From assembly GCA_026936335.1 (NCBI GenBank), contig JAPMXV010000063.1, positions 1-64,000 on the forward strand: a stretch of 64,000 bases of DNA. Direction: 5' to 3'. Origin of the DNA: Mantamonas sphyraenae (Eukaryota; CRuMs; Mantamonadidae). Numbering within the stretch: the stretch's first letter is position 1; the number at the start of each line of letters is the position of its first letter. Positions 53,921 through 61,979 of the stretch are shown here, piece by piece. A program made the position numbers and the translations under genes. The notes under the pieces were generated by a model. The model saw only the letters and a program-made list of their open reading frames with translations. It did not search any database and was not told where the DNA came from.

Positions 53921-55382
53921 ATGTCGCTTGAACAAGGGGCAATCGTCGACACAAGCACCACAGCCCACCCAGACCCCAAAGAGCCTTGGGCAGAGGTACG
54001 ACATCATCGTTGCAAACAAACAAAGGCTGTCCCACAGCATCTCACACAATCCCCTCCAGCTTGTGGCTACCTCCTCCACACACACAGATATACAATTGGT
54101 CAACACGACCATCCTCCTCGATGGCACTGGCGTCGTGGACAATGACAAGTACGCACGAATTCCCTCCCCCGGGCCCTTCCTTCCCTGCTCCTTCCGTCTG
54201 ACACCCCGTCACACCACACACAGCAACGCATTGTGTCGTGTCATCCGCTCCACTTCCGAAGGTGGTTTGACACACGTGTTTGCAGATCCTGTGGCAGGGA
54301 AGGGTGTGTCCGTGAATGATCGTGCCCTTTCCACACGCCAGCTGCTGCACCATGGTGACCAGCTGGCCATGGCCACGTCGTCAACCTCATCCACGACCAC
54401 GGGAGGCACGGCCCAGTGGGTGCTGCACCTCAACGATGTGGCTTCAGAGGACGAGGACGACACCGACGGGGATGAACTGCTGTGGTGTCCTCGCTGCAAC
54501 GAGGGCTCCCTGCTGGAGGACATGGTACACACCCAGTGTGCTCATCACTACTGTCGCGAATGCTGGGCAGAGTATGTGATGGAACTGGTGCAGGCAGGGC
54601 ACAGCAAAGTTGTACAGTGTCCACACCCACAGTGTGACCTGTGTGTGCATCGCACCCTCCTCGAAACCATCCTGGATGATTCCACTCTTCAGGCGTACGC
54701 CGACAGTGTGCTGGAGCTGCCTGTGTCTGATCTGGTGTTGCCCTTGGACGACAACAGCGTGATGGCACACGCACGCACGCTGTACTACCACTACAACGTC
54801 CTCCACGACAACGACTACGGATGGGGATGTGCCTACCGCTGCCTGCAGATGATCCTGAGTGTGCTGACCCCGCAGCAGGTGCCCAGCATTCTCGAGCTGC
54901 AACAACACATGGCCACCCAGGGCATCCTGGCTGCCTCGGACGTGGGAAGCAGCACTTGGATTGAGCCCTCCCACGCCACAAAGTATCTGAACACCCATGG
55001 CATGCAGGCAGAGTACCAGGAGCACCAAGCAGCAGCCAAGGACACCCGTTCAGCCCTTCAATCGGCCATTGAACAACACCTGCGCACAGAGGGCACTCCC
55101 ATCATGATTGACGATGCCATCAAAGCCTATGCCCTTGTTGGATTCCATCCTGCCGATGACACACACGACCAACCCCACCTACTTCGCTTCGACCCCCACT
55201 ACACAGGGTCCCTGGACACCACACACCTCACCACCTCCCTCCAAGACATCCTCTGGCATCCTGACATCTCTCAACCCTGGTACATTGAGTGTGGTGTCCA
55301 ATGGCTCTCCTGGGACGACGTCTTCTACGGCGCCCCTTCCAAGACCTGGATGTTCTGCTTCCCGCGCTCTACCCCGCCATAA
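53921..55382 (+). CDS. FHA-RING-UFSP fusion (Ufm1-specific protease)
   Basis: Three exons (53921-53995, 54060-54148, 54224-55382) join in phases 0 and 2 across introns of 64 and 75 nt, giving 440 residues. About residues 22-120 look like an FHA phosphopeptide-binding domain (ILLDGTGVVDND ... HVFADPVAGKGVSVN ... LLHHGDQL). About 141-205 is a RING/IBR-like zinc module (CPRCNEGSLLED, CAHHYCRECW, CPHPQC). About 235-435 is a peptidase family C78 domain: DYGWGCAYRCLQ supplies the catalytic Cys and FDPHYTG the Asp and His, with PIMIDDAIKAYALVG upstream. C78 enzymes mature Ufm1 and remove it from substrates, so a UFMylation pathway is implied. A RING plus FHA in front of UFSP is not an arrangement I know. 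Its last 14 bases overlap the end of the convergent next gene. Confidence 0.85.
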
Positions 55383-55815
55383 ACCGCCTTGCCATCCTCT
55401 GCACATCGTTCAGTGACATCTCTTGCACCATTTGCACGTGTGCCTCTTCCACTCCCTTGCGCACTGCCCTGCGACTCCTTCCCTTTACCCCCTGCGATTC
55501 CAGCCACCCCTCCAACTCCTTCCAGAACAGTGTCTCGTCGTCCTCCACATCCCTCAGTGTTGCCAATGCATCCATTCCCCATGTTTGTCCTGTGCCCTTG
55601 TCCCCCTCTTCCAGTGTGCCATCTGTGCTGCTCCCATGGTGGCTGCTGCTGCTGCTGCTGCTTTCCTCTTCCGTCTCCGCCCTCCCAACCTTGACCCCAC
55701 TCTCTTCTGACCCTTGGTCCTGTGGCAATGCAAACACAGGCGGGTGTCCCACAAACGATGCATCGCGCACCTTTGTGTACTTGGCCAGCTCAGCCTCAAA
55801 GGTCTCCCTGTCCAT
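55369..55815 (-). CDS. Small protein of unknown function
   Basis: A single-exon 148-residue protein starting MDRETFEAELAKYTKVRDAS, with a Ser/His-rich acidic middle (about 50-80) and a helical C-terminal half (DETLFWKELEGWLESQGVKG ... EMSLNDVQRMARRF). No signal peptide, membrane span or known domain. The conserved-looking ends with a variable Ser-rich middle suggest a real cytosolic protein rather than a shadow frame. It is head-to-head with the reductase gene (54 bp), and its 3' end overlaps the UFSP gene by 14 bp. An upstream in-frame Met at 55929 would overlap the reductase start, so 55815 is preferred. Confidence 0.6.
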   Translation of the reverse strand: MDRETFEAELAKYTKVRDASFVGHPPVFALPQDQGSEESGVKVGRAETEEESSSSSSSHHGSSTDGTLEEGDKGTGQTWGMDALATLRDVEDDETLFWKELEGWLESQGVKGRSRRAVRKGVEEAHVQMVQEMSLNDVQRMARRFMAG

Positions 55816-55869
55816 GCGTGCTGAGTTGCGCTGCCTCCACATGCGCATCCACACCCAACAACAGCATCC

Positions 55870-56901
55870 ATGCCCCGTGTGCTCCTCTGTGGTGGCACTT
55901 CCATGGTGGCCCAATCCATTGTGGAACAACTCAGTGAGGCCTCATGGAGCACAGAAGACCCCTTGGACCTCACCCTCACCTACTTTGCCAACGCCCAGAC
56001 CGCCGAGGTGCGCGCCAGCAGCGTTGCCCAAGGCCACGCCGTCTCTATGGACATCACTGACGCCGACAGCGTAGCCAAGGTGGTGGCCAAGGCACAGCCT
56101 CAGGTGGTGATCAACTGTGTGGTCGTCCAAGCGGGTCTTTGCGAGCAAAAGCCAGACCTGGCCCAGGCCGTCAATTGTGACGGGGTGGCCACCCTGCTGG
56201 CCCAGCTCCCACCCAACACCCACTTTATCAACCTGTCCACCGACCTTGTGTTGGATGGCGAACACGCTCCTTATGACGAAGACGCAGAGTGTGCCCCTGT
56301 CACTGTGTACGGTGCCACCAAACGAGCCGCCGAACTGCTGGTCAGCGACAGCGCCAGCAGCGACGAACGTGTGTCATCCAATGCCATGACTGTGTCCCTA
56401 CGCTGTGCCCTGGTTGTGGGCACCGGTGGCTATGCCAAATGGGTCCACACACACCTTGTAAATTGGCTGCAAGCGGGAGACGACACCCAACCACAGCCCA
56501 TCTCCTTGTTTGCAGACGAATACCGCACCCCTGCCTACTCACGTGACATTGCACGCACTGTCCTCCGTCTCATCCAATCCCCCTTGCACCCATCCATCTC
56601 TCTTCTCAACTGCTCTGGCCCCGAGCGCATCAACCGCGTCGACTTTGCTCGTTTGATGCTGGCGGCCATCCGTCCCGACGACGACGACGACACACGCGAC
56701 GCCCTTCTGGCCGACGCCGTCACCGAAACCAAACTGGCCGACTTTAGCACAGGCTACCCTCGTCCCAGGGATGTGTCCTTGGACACAACTCTGTTGCAGA
56801 GCCTGGATCTGGGCTTCACCACGACTCCTCTCGCACAGGCTTGCCAGGAACTCCACGCCCAGTGGCAATCTTCCTCCTCCTCCTCCTCCTCCTCCTCATG
56901 A
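55870..56901 (+). CDS. MAT2B/RmlD-like NAD(P)-dependent reductase
   Basis: A single-exon 343-residue protein of the extended short-chain dehydrogenase fold. The nucleotide-binding loop is VLLCGGTSMVAQ (the usual GxxGxxG is partly changed), MDITDAD follows strand 3, and PQVVINCVVVQAGLCEQKP, FINLSTDLVLDGE and the catalytic VYGATKRAAE (Y-x3-K) are in place. The RmlD signature FADEYRTPAYSRDIA is present at about 215-230. RmlD reduces dTDP-4-dehydrorhamnose; the eukaryotic relative MAT2B regulates methionine adenosyltransferase. Sequence alone does not decide between them. It ends with ten serines. The Met at 55870 is 54 bp from the divergent unknown gene. Confidence 0.85.
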   Translation: MPRVLLCGGTSMVAQSIVEQLSEASWSTEDPLDLTLTYFANAQTAEVRASSVAQGHAVSMDITDADSVAKVVAKAQPQVVINCVVVQAGLCEQKPDLAQAVNCDGVATLLAQLPPNTHFINLSTDLVLDGEHAPYDEDAECAPVTVYGATKRAAELLVSDSASSDERVSSNAMTVSLRCALVVGTGGYAKWVHTHLVNWLQAGDDTQPQPISLFADEYRTPAYSRDIARTVLRLIQSPLHPSISLLNCSGPERINRVDFARLMLAAIRPDDDDDTRDALLADAVTETKLADFSTGYPRPRDVSLDTTLLQSLDLGFTTTPLAQACQELHAQWQSSSSSSSSSS

Positions 56902-57004
56902 ACATAAACACACCCTTCCTCCCCATCCCCATCCATCCTATCCCCCTCCCTTCCCCCTCTCCCTCCCTCCTCCCCGCTCTCACCACCACAACAAAACAAC
57001 CCCG

Positions 57005-59470
57005 ATGTCCGCCGACCTCTCCTCGTTTGCCGAGGCCGAGTTTGACGTGCGGGCGTGGATCAACAGCACACTGGCGCAACAGGAGCAAGGGGTGGGACCA
57101 GAGACGATTGCCAACCTGGAAATGAGTCTGTTGGGACAGGCGAGGCAGCTGGGGGCGGAGCTGGAGCAGACGGAACAACGCCTGCTCAAGAGTCTGCCAC
57201 GCACCCTGCGGGAAATCTCCAAACTGCGCAGGGACACAGAGGCACTGAACAGCCAATTGGAGGTGATTGCGGGGGCATTGGAGGAGTTGGAGGCAGCAAG
57301 CAGTCACTCGGTGGAGACGATTGCGCGGTTGGAAAAGGTCAAAGAACGCATCCAAACGTGCCGTGCCACGTTGCAAGAGGCAAGCAACCTGGACAGCCTG
57401 CAACGTAGCATCCAGAGTGAGTTTGACAACGCATCCATGGCCAACTACGCAAGCATTGCGGACAAGTTGGGTGATTTCGAACACAGTGTGGGTGTGTTGC
57501 AGCACGTGGAGCAGTTTGCCAGCGCCAAAGAGGAGCTGGCACGCTTCCAGACCCAACTGCAGGAGCTGCTCATGCCACAACTGCGTGAGGCATTCAGCAA
57601 CCAAAGCACACAGCTGGCCATGGAGCTGATTGACATCTGCACCCAACTGGAGAGGCAAGAGGAGGTGGAGACACAGTACCTGCATGCTCGCAAGGTGCCC
57701 ATCCTCAAGTACTGGGCTCTGTTTGACCAACACGATGCCATGTTCCACGAATGGTTGCCAGGTTTCTACGACCATGTGCTCATGCTGCTGGACAAGGAGA
57801 AGGCATGGACCGCAAACGTGTTTGCACAGCCACAACACGACACCATGGTTGCCTCCCTCCTCATCGACACCCTCTCTTCCATCTACAAGGCATTCCGCAC
57901 ACGTGTCAGTGCCCATCTCGAGGGCAAGGGTGCACAGGCCCTCCATGCCCTCCTGGAGCTCTATGATCTCACCCAGGGATTTGCCACCAATGTCAAGGTG
58001 TTGCTGGGCACCCAACACATGGATGCCACTGTGCAACATGCCCTCCACATGGCCATCTACAAACCCTTCTTTGATTACCAGGCTGCCTATGCCCGTCTGC
58101 AAAAGGTGGCCCTGCAGATGGCCACCAAGCGTCTCCGTGACATTCCCGTGGGCAAGAGCTACCAGGATGCCGTGTCCCATCTCTTTGAACTCGCCGACCA
58201 GGCTGTGGACCATTGTGTCAAGCTCACAGCCACCACAGAGAGCGTGGGACTGGTCCAGAGTCTTAGCGACGTCTTTGTCGAGTTTGCCCAGCTTCTGACC
58301 AGCAAACTCAAGCAACTGGAGCAGCAACAAACACAACAGGAGAAGCAGCAACACATGCAATCACAACAACAGCAGCAGCAGGGCTCACAGGAGGATGATT
58401 CGGGCAGCAGCAGTGTGGATGAGGATGAACGACACGCTGCCCAGGTGCAACATGCCCTGGAGCTGCTCCTGGGCAGTGCTCGTCTCGTGGATAAGTTGCG
58501 AAGCTTCCAGCAGAGTCTGGTCCTTCAGTTGGGGTCGTATCGTGCAGAGGTATTGGATGTCCTCAGTGCTGCATCGTCATCATCATCATCATCATCATCA
58601 TCGGGCACCACACGCATGCTGGGGGTGCACAACAAGTCTCATCCCGAGGCCATTGTGTCTGGTTGTCTCCATCTCTCTCTCAATCCCAAACTCATCCCTG
58701 TCCTCCGCGGCTTCCTCCAACAATTGGGCAATCTCGACGACGCCGACTCTTCCTCCTCCTCCCACTTCACCCACCTCAGTGCCGCCCTCCGTGCCTTTCA
58801 TGCCTACAACGACACCCTCCGGGCCTATGTCCTTGACGTCATGATGCGACCCATGCGTGCCAAACTCCTCACTGTCCCGTCCCTCCCCGTCTGGCAGGAC
58901 CAAGAGGCTGACAACCCTCTCCAGCTGCCTACCTTTGACCCTGTGGCCTCATCCTACGTCACCAGCATCGGAGAGCACCTCATGAACGTGCCCAAGCTCC
59001 TCATCCACTTTGCCGACGCAGGCAACTCCATCATCTCTGCAGACCCGTCTCTCGTCGACATGCTTGTGCCCACAGACGCACCCACCACCCATACCTCCTC
59101 CTCCTCCACCGCCGCCACCACCACCGGTGATGCCGACGACGACGCCTCTGCTGTCCCCGCCGCAGCCTCCGAGGACTTTGCCTTTCTCTGGGTCGACTCG
59201 GTGGCCCGTGGCATCACCGCAACCTACACAGAACGTATCTTGCTCATCAAGCGTCTCTCCATGCCCGGTTGCAGGCAGCTCGCTGAAGACATTCTCTACT
59301 TTGGATCCGTGCTCACCGCCGTTGCCGTTTCCGACGACGGCATTCTCTCTGACATCGGCGCCCTTGTCGCTGCACCTGCGGACCAGTTCCAGGATGTCCT
59401 GGCAGACTGCGAACATATCGACGCATCGCGCGCCAACGTGGTCGCGAGAATCCGCGGAATCGAGGCATAA
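57005..59470 (+). CDS. COG7: Conserved oligomeric Golgi complex subunit 7
   Basis: A single-exon 821-residue protein. The N-terminal about 170 residues are helical coiled coil opening FDVRAWINSTLAQQEQG (the COG7 start pattern) and LRRDTEALNSQLEVI. The long helical body is interrupted by a Gln-rich insertion (about 440-465) and poly-Ser runs, which are lineage-specific. The C-terminal part carries the family block DPVASSYVTSIGEHLMNVPK and ends with a helical segment (QLAEDILYFGSVLTAVAVSDD ... FQDVLADCE). COG7 is part of lobe B of the COG tether for retrograde vesicles at the Golgi. No membrane segment. Start at 57005 is the first Met, 103 bp after the preceding gene; it is convergent with PDCD2 at 58 bp. 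Confidence 0.9.
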   Translation: MSADLSSFAEAEFDVRAWINSTLAQQEQGVGPETIANLEMSLLGQARQLGAELEQTEQRLLKSLPRTLREISKLRRDTEALNSQLEVIAGALEELEAASSHSVETIARLEKVKERIQTCRATLQEASNLDSLQRSIQSEFDNASMANYASIADKLGDFEHSVGVLQHVEQFASAKEELARFQTQLQELLMPQLREAFSNQSTQLAMELIDICTQLERQEEVETQYLHARKVPILKYWALFDQHDAMFHEWLPGFYDHVLMLLDKEKAWTANVFAQPQHDTMVASLLIDTLSSIYKAFRTRVSAHLEGKGAQALHALLELYDLTQGFATNVKVLLGTQHMDATVQHALHMAIYKPFFDYQAAYARLQKVALQMATKRLRDIPVGKSYQDAVSHLFELADQAVDHCVKLTATTESVGLVQSLSDVFVEFAQLLTSKLKQLEQQQTQQEKQQHMQSQQQQQQGSQEDDSGSSSVDEDERHAAQVQHALELLLGSARLVDKLRSFQQSLVLQLGSYRAEVLDVLSAASSSSSSSSSSGTTRMLGVHNKSHPEAIVSGCLHLSLNPKLIPVLRGFLQQLGNLDDADSSSSSHFTHLSAALRAFHAYNDTLRAYVLDVMMRPMRAKLLTVPSLPVWQDQEADNPLQLPTFDPVASSYVTSIGEHLMNVPKLLIHFADAGNSIISADPSLVDMLVPTDAPTTHTSSSSTAATTTGDADDDASAVPAAASEDFAFLWVDSVARGITATYTERILLIKRLSMPGCRQLAEDILYFGSVLTAVAVSDDGILSDIGALVAAPADQFQDVLADCEHIDASRANVVARIRGIEA

Positions 59471-59528
59471 ATTTTGATTCACACCAAAAATCACAAATGT
59501 AGTCGTTGAACACGGATTTATACATCAA

Positions 59529-60959
59529 TCAAAAATTCTGCCGGTAGATCACCTCGGGCATTTGCACACCGTCACCGTCACCACAATGCGCGCTGCACGT
59601 GTACACCGCGAGCGTACCAAAGTCGGGAGAGGCACCTGCGTCCACTCGGGCCAGGATTTGTGGCATGACCTGAAACTCAAACTGGCGTTCGGCCCCGCAG
59701 CGCTCACATGCCGCGGGCGCCCATTCGTCGCCAGGTTGGTTGTTGTCAGAGACCCACAATGGAGTGCCGCCGAGACTGTATCGCACACACTCGTCGACAG
59801 TGCGACGTGTAAACGCGTCGAATTGCTTGTCTGTGTGTTTGGCGGCATCGGGCAGCTCCTGCTCCACACTCTTCCAGTCCTCCTCACTCACTTTGTCTGT
59901 GCCATCCCGCTCCTCCTTGGCCTTTTGCATGAGCAACGCCTTTGCTGTCTCCAAATCCTGCTCGTCGTCGTCGTCGTCGTCATCCTCCTCGTCGTCGTCG
60001 TCATCTTCTGCAGCGTGTTTGGCCTCTGCCTCTGCATCCCATTCCTCCTCCTCAATGACCAGCGCCCATTCGGGAAACACAAGCCGGGAGCGTTTGTCGA
60101 CGTCGGCAAACAGCTGTGCAATGGCAGTGGCATCCCCCTTGGCCTGCTGCAACTTTGCACACTTGTGCCTGTGTGCCCTCTTCCAATCATCCACCTGGTG
60201 TCTCTTGCAACAGTAATGGACAGCGGTGCATGCGGCACACGTCTTTGTGGCCAATGCACCACACACCATACACATGTGCAAGCCATGGCTCTCTGGGTGC
60301 CACGGCTCCCCGTTCCCCGACGCCACCGCACAGGCATACACAGCCCCATACCCATACACCTGTGCCTCTGCCTCCACCTGACTGTCATCCTGCAGGGCAT
60401 ACGGTTCCACACCGTAGTATGTGTTGTGCAGCGGCAACTGCGCACGGTACACGGCCATCCCGTTGCACCCGGGCTGTGTGCACACCCACAGACTCAGAGT
60501 GCGATGGAATGCCTCATCCACACCAGGCACAGGTGCATACAACTGCACAAGGAAACTCAACTGTCGTTCGCCACACTCTTGGCACGCAAGCGTGTCCGCG
60601 TCCAAAAGTTGGTCGGCCGCAAGCCAGGCCTGGAGTGTTCTCGGGTCAGCACTCGTCCATCTCCATGCATCCAACCACACACACACACACCACACCACAC
60701 ACACACACACACACTGGCTGTGTGTCATGTCATCCTTCGATCTCCCCTCCCCTGCCCCTCCCCCTTCCTTCCTTACCGGGTGTCCGCCCACTTTGGACGG
60801 CAAGTACTTTGCAATCAAGGGCGGCGTGTCGTAGTCCACGTCGCCTGCAGGCTCTGCAAACCCCAGACGCACCACCTCACTCTGCCCACTCGCCCCAGCG
60901 TCCGAATCATCCGTCGATGATGAGGATGAGGATGAGGATGATGATGATGAGGATGACAT
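59529..60959 (-). CDS. PDCD2: PDCD2-like protein with MYND zinc finger
   Basis: Exons 60777-60959 and 59529-60629 join in phase 0 across a 147-nt intron (donor GTAAGG, acceptor CTCCAG), giving 427 residues. After a poly-Ser leader comes the PDCD2 N-terminal signature KVGGHP-AWL, created by the splice, then LACQECGERQLSFLVQLYAP and FHRTLSLWVCTQPGC. A MYND zinc finger follows (about 175-215, CMVCGALATKTCAACTAVHYC ... HRHKC). An acidic Asp/Glu run (about 270-290) and the PDCD2 C-terminal domain (FDAFTRRTVDECVRYS, ACERCGAERQFEFQVMPQIL, IVTVYTCSAHCG-like end) complete it. PDCD2 acts as a dedicated chaperone for ribosomal protein uS5 (RPS2). The intron contains a CA microsatellite near 60680-60715. 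Confidence 0.92.
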   Translation of the reverse strand: MSSSSSSSSSSSSSSTDDSDAGASGQSEVVRLGFAEPAGDVDYDTPPLIAKYLPSKVGGHPVRKEGGGAGEGRSKDDMTHSQCVCVCVVWCVCVWLDAWRWTSADPRTLQAWLAADQLLDADTLACQECGERQLSFLVQLYAPVPGVDEAFHRTLSLWVCTQPGCNGMAVYRAQLPLHNTYYGVEPYALQDDSQVEAEAQVYGYGAVYACAVASGNGEPWHPESHGLHMCMVCGALATKTCAACTAVHYCCKRHQVDDWKRAHRHKCAKLQQAKGDATAIAQLFADVDKRSRLVFPEWALVIEEEEWDAEAEAKHAAEDDDDDEEDDDDDDDEQDLETAKALLMQKAKEERDGTDKVSEEDWKSVEQELPDAAKHTDKQFDAFTRRTVDECVRYSLGGTPLWVSDNNQPGDEWAPAACERCGAERQFEFQVMPQILARVDAGASPDFGTLAVYTCSAHCGDGDGVQMPEVIYRQNF

Positions 60960-61028
60960 TTGGTCCTGCTGGCCAGGCAAGCGGGGGCGGAAGGAAACCA
61001 ACCCATCCCCCCTGTTTCCAAAAACGCA

Positions 61029-61919
61029 ATGCACCCATCATCCACGCAACCAAGGTCCCATGGACTTGTGGTGGCCATGGTGGCAGTGTGTTTGGTTGCG
61101 TTGTGCACACCCACGTGTGCATGGGAGGTGCACCTGAACTCTGAGCAACGTGTGGACGACGGGCAACTCCACACAGCGCCACAGGCATGCACCCTGGCCG
61201 GCAACCAGGTGACATTGCATGATAGCATCAATGGGAGCAGCAGCAGTGGAAGCAGTGGAAGCAATGGAGGCAACACACGGACACTCAAATACACTCTGGT
61301 GGGCATGCCAGCCGGTGTAAGCTGCGAGGTGGTGTTTGTGCGAACGTCACCCACCACACGTGTGCTGTGGGTGCGTCTCACAGGCAATGGAGACGCCGAT
61401 GTGCAGGTGCGGTGGTCCATTGCCTCATGCGACGTCAACGCACGCCCCAAGTTTGGCAGTGTGGATCCCAGCGCCTGCAAACCCCTGGGCTTGCCATCCC
61501 TCCAACCGGGTCTCTACTTTGCCTCCCGTGACGAGAAGCAGCCGGCCTCACGCCCCTGCGACCAGTTCCGTGACGTCGACTGCATCTACCAATGTGGTTA
61601 TTCATTGTGTTCGGCACTGGAACAGTTCAAGTACCAACTCATGTTCACCGCAGACGACACTCGCACCGCACGGCTCTCCCAGCAGGGCTTGTGTCAGTTT
61701 GCGCCGGGTGCCCACTTTCCCACCTTTGACCAAACCGTTGCGTTGAACATTGCCAGTGGCGTGTTTGCCAAACCAGACCAGACCCCGTCTTGCTCCTCAT
61801 TGATTGAGAGTGCTCCCCGTGCAAGCCTTGCCTCCTCCACATCATCGCCCCTCTCCTCCATTACTATCCTCTCCTCCCTACTTCTACTCTCTTTCCTGCT
61901 GCTGTGGCCCTCCCATTGA
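61029..61919 (+). CDS. Secreted Cys-containing protein with GPI-type C-terminus
   Basis: A single-exon 296-residue protein. The N-terminus is a signal peptide (GLVVAMVAVCLVALCTPTCAW). The mature part has about ten cysteines (for example CKPLGLPS, RPCDQFRDVDCIYQCGYSLC, GLCQFAPG) and a Ser/Gly-rich loop. The C-terminus is Ser/Thr-rich followed by a terminal hydrophobic stretch (ITILSSLLLLSFLLLWPSH), the GPI-attachment pattern. I recognise no domain family. It is probably a cell-surface protein. The open frame reaches back to 60960, but the Met at 61029 gives a clean signal peptide and a 69-bp gap to the divergent PDCD2 gene. Confidence 0.75.
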   Translation: MHPSSTQPRSHGLVVAMVAVCLVALCTPTCAWEVHLNSEQRVDDGQLHTAPQACTLAGNQVTLHDSINGSSSSGSSGSNGGNTRTLKYTLVGMPAGVSCEVVFVRTSPTTRVLWVRLTGNGDADVQVRWSIASCDVNARPKFGSVDPSACKPLGLPSLQPGLYFASRDEKQPASRPCDQFRDVDCIYQCGYSLCSALEQFKYQLMFTADDTRTARLSQQGLCQFAPGAHFPTFDQTVALNIASGVFAKPDQTPSCSSLIESAPRASLASSTSSPLSSITILSSLLLLSFLLLWPSH

Positions 61920-61979
61920 TCAGTGGTGGTGGTGGTGGTGCCCGGGAACAGAACAAACGATGCTTCTTCATTTTCATCT

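Noticed and set aside
60680-60715. CA-repeat in PDCD2 as coding sequence (Cys/Val-rich stretch)
   Set aside because: The open frame through it interrupts the conserved KVGGHP-AWL signature; a GT-AG intron removes it cleanly.
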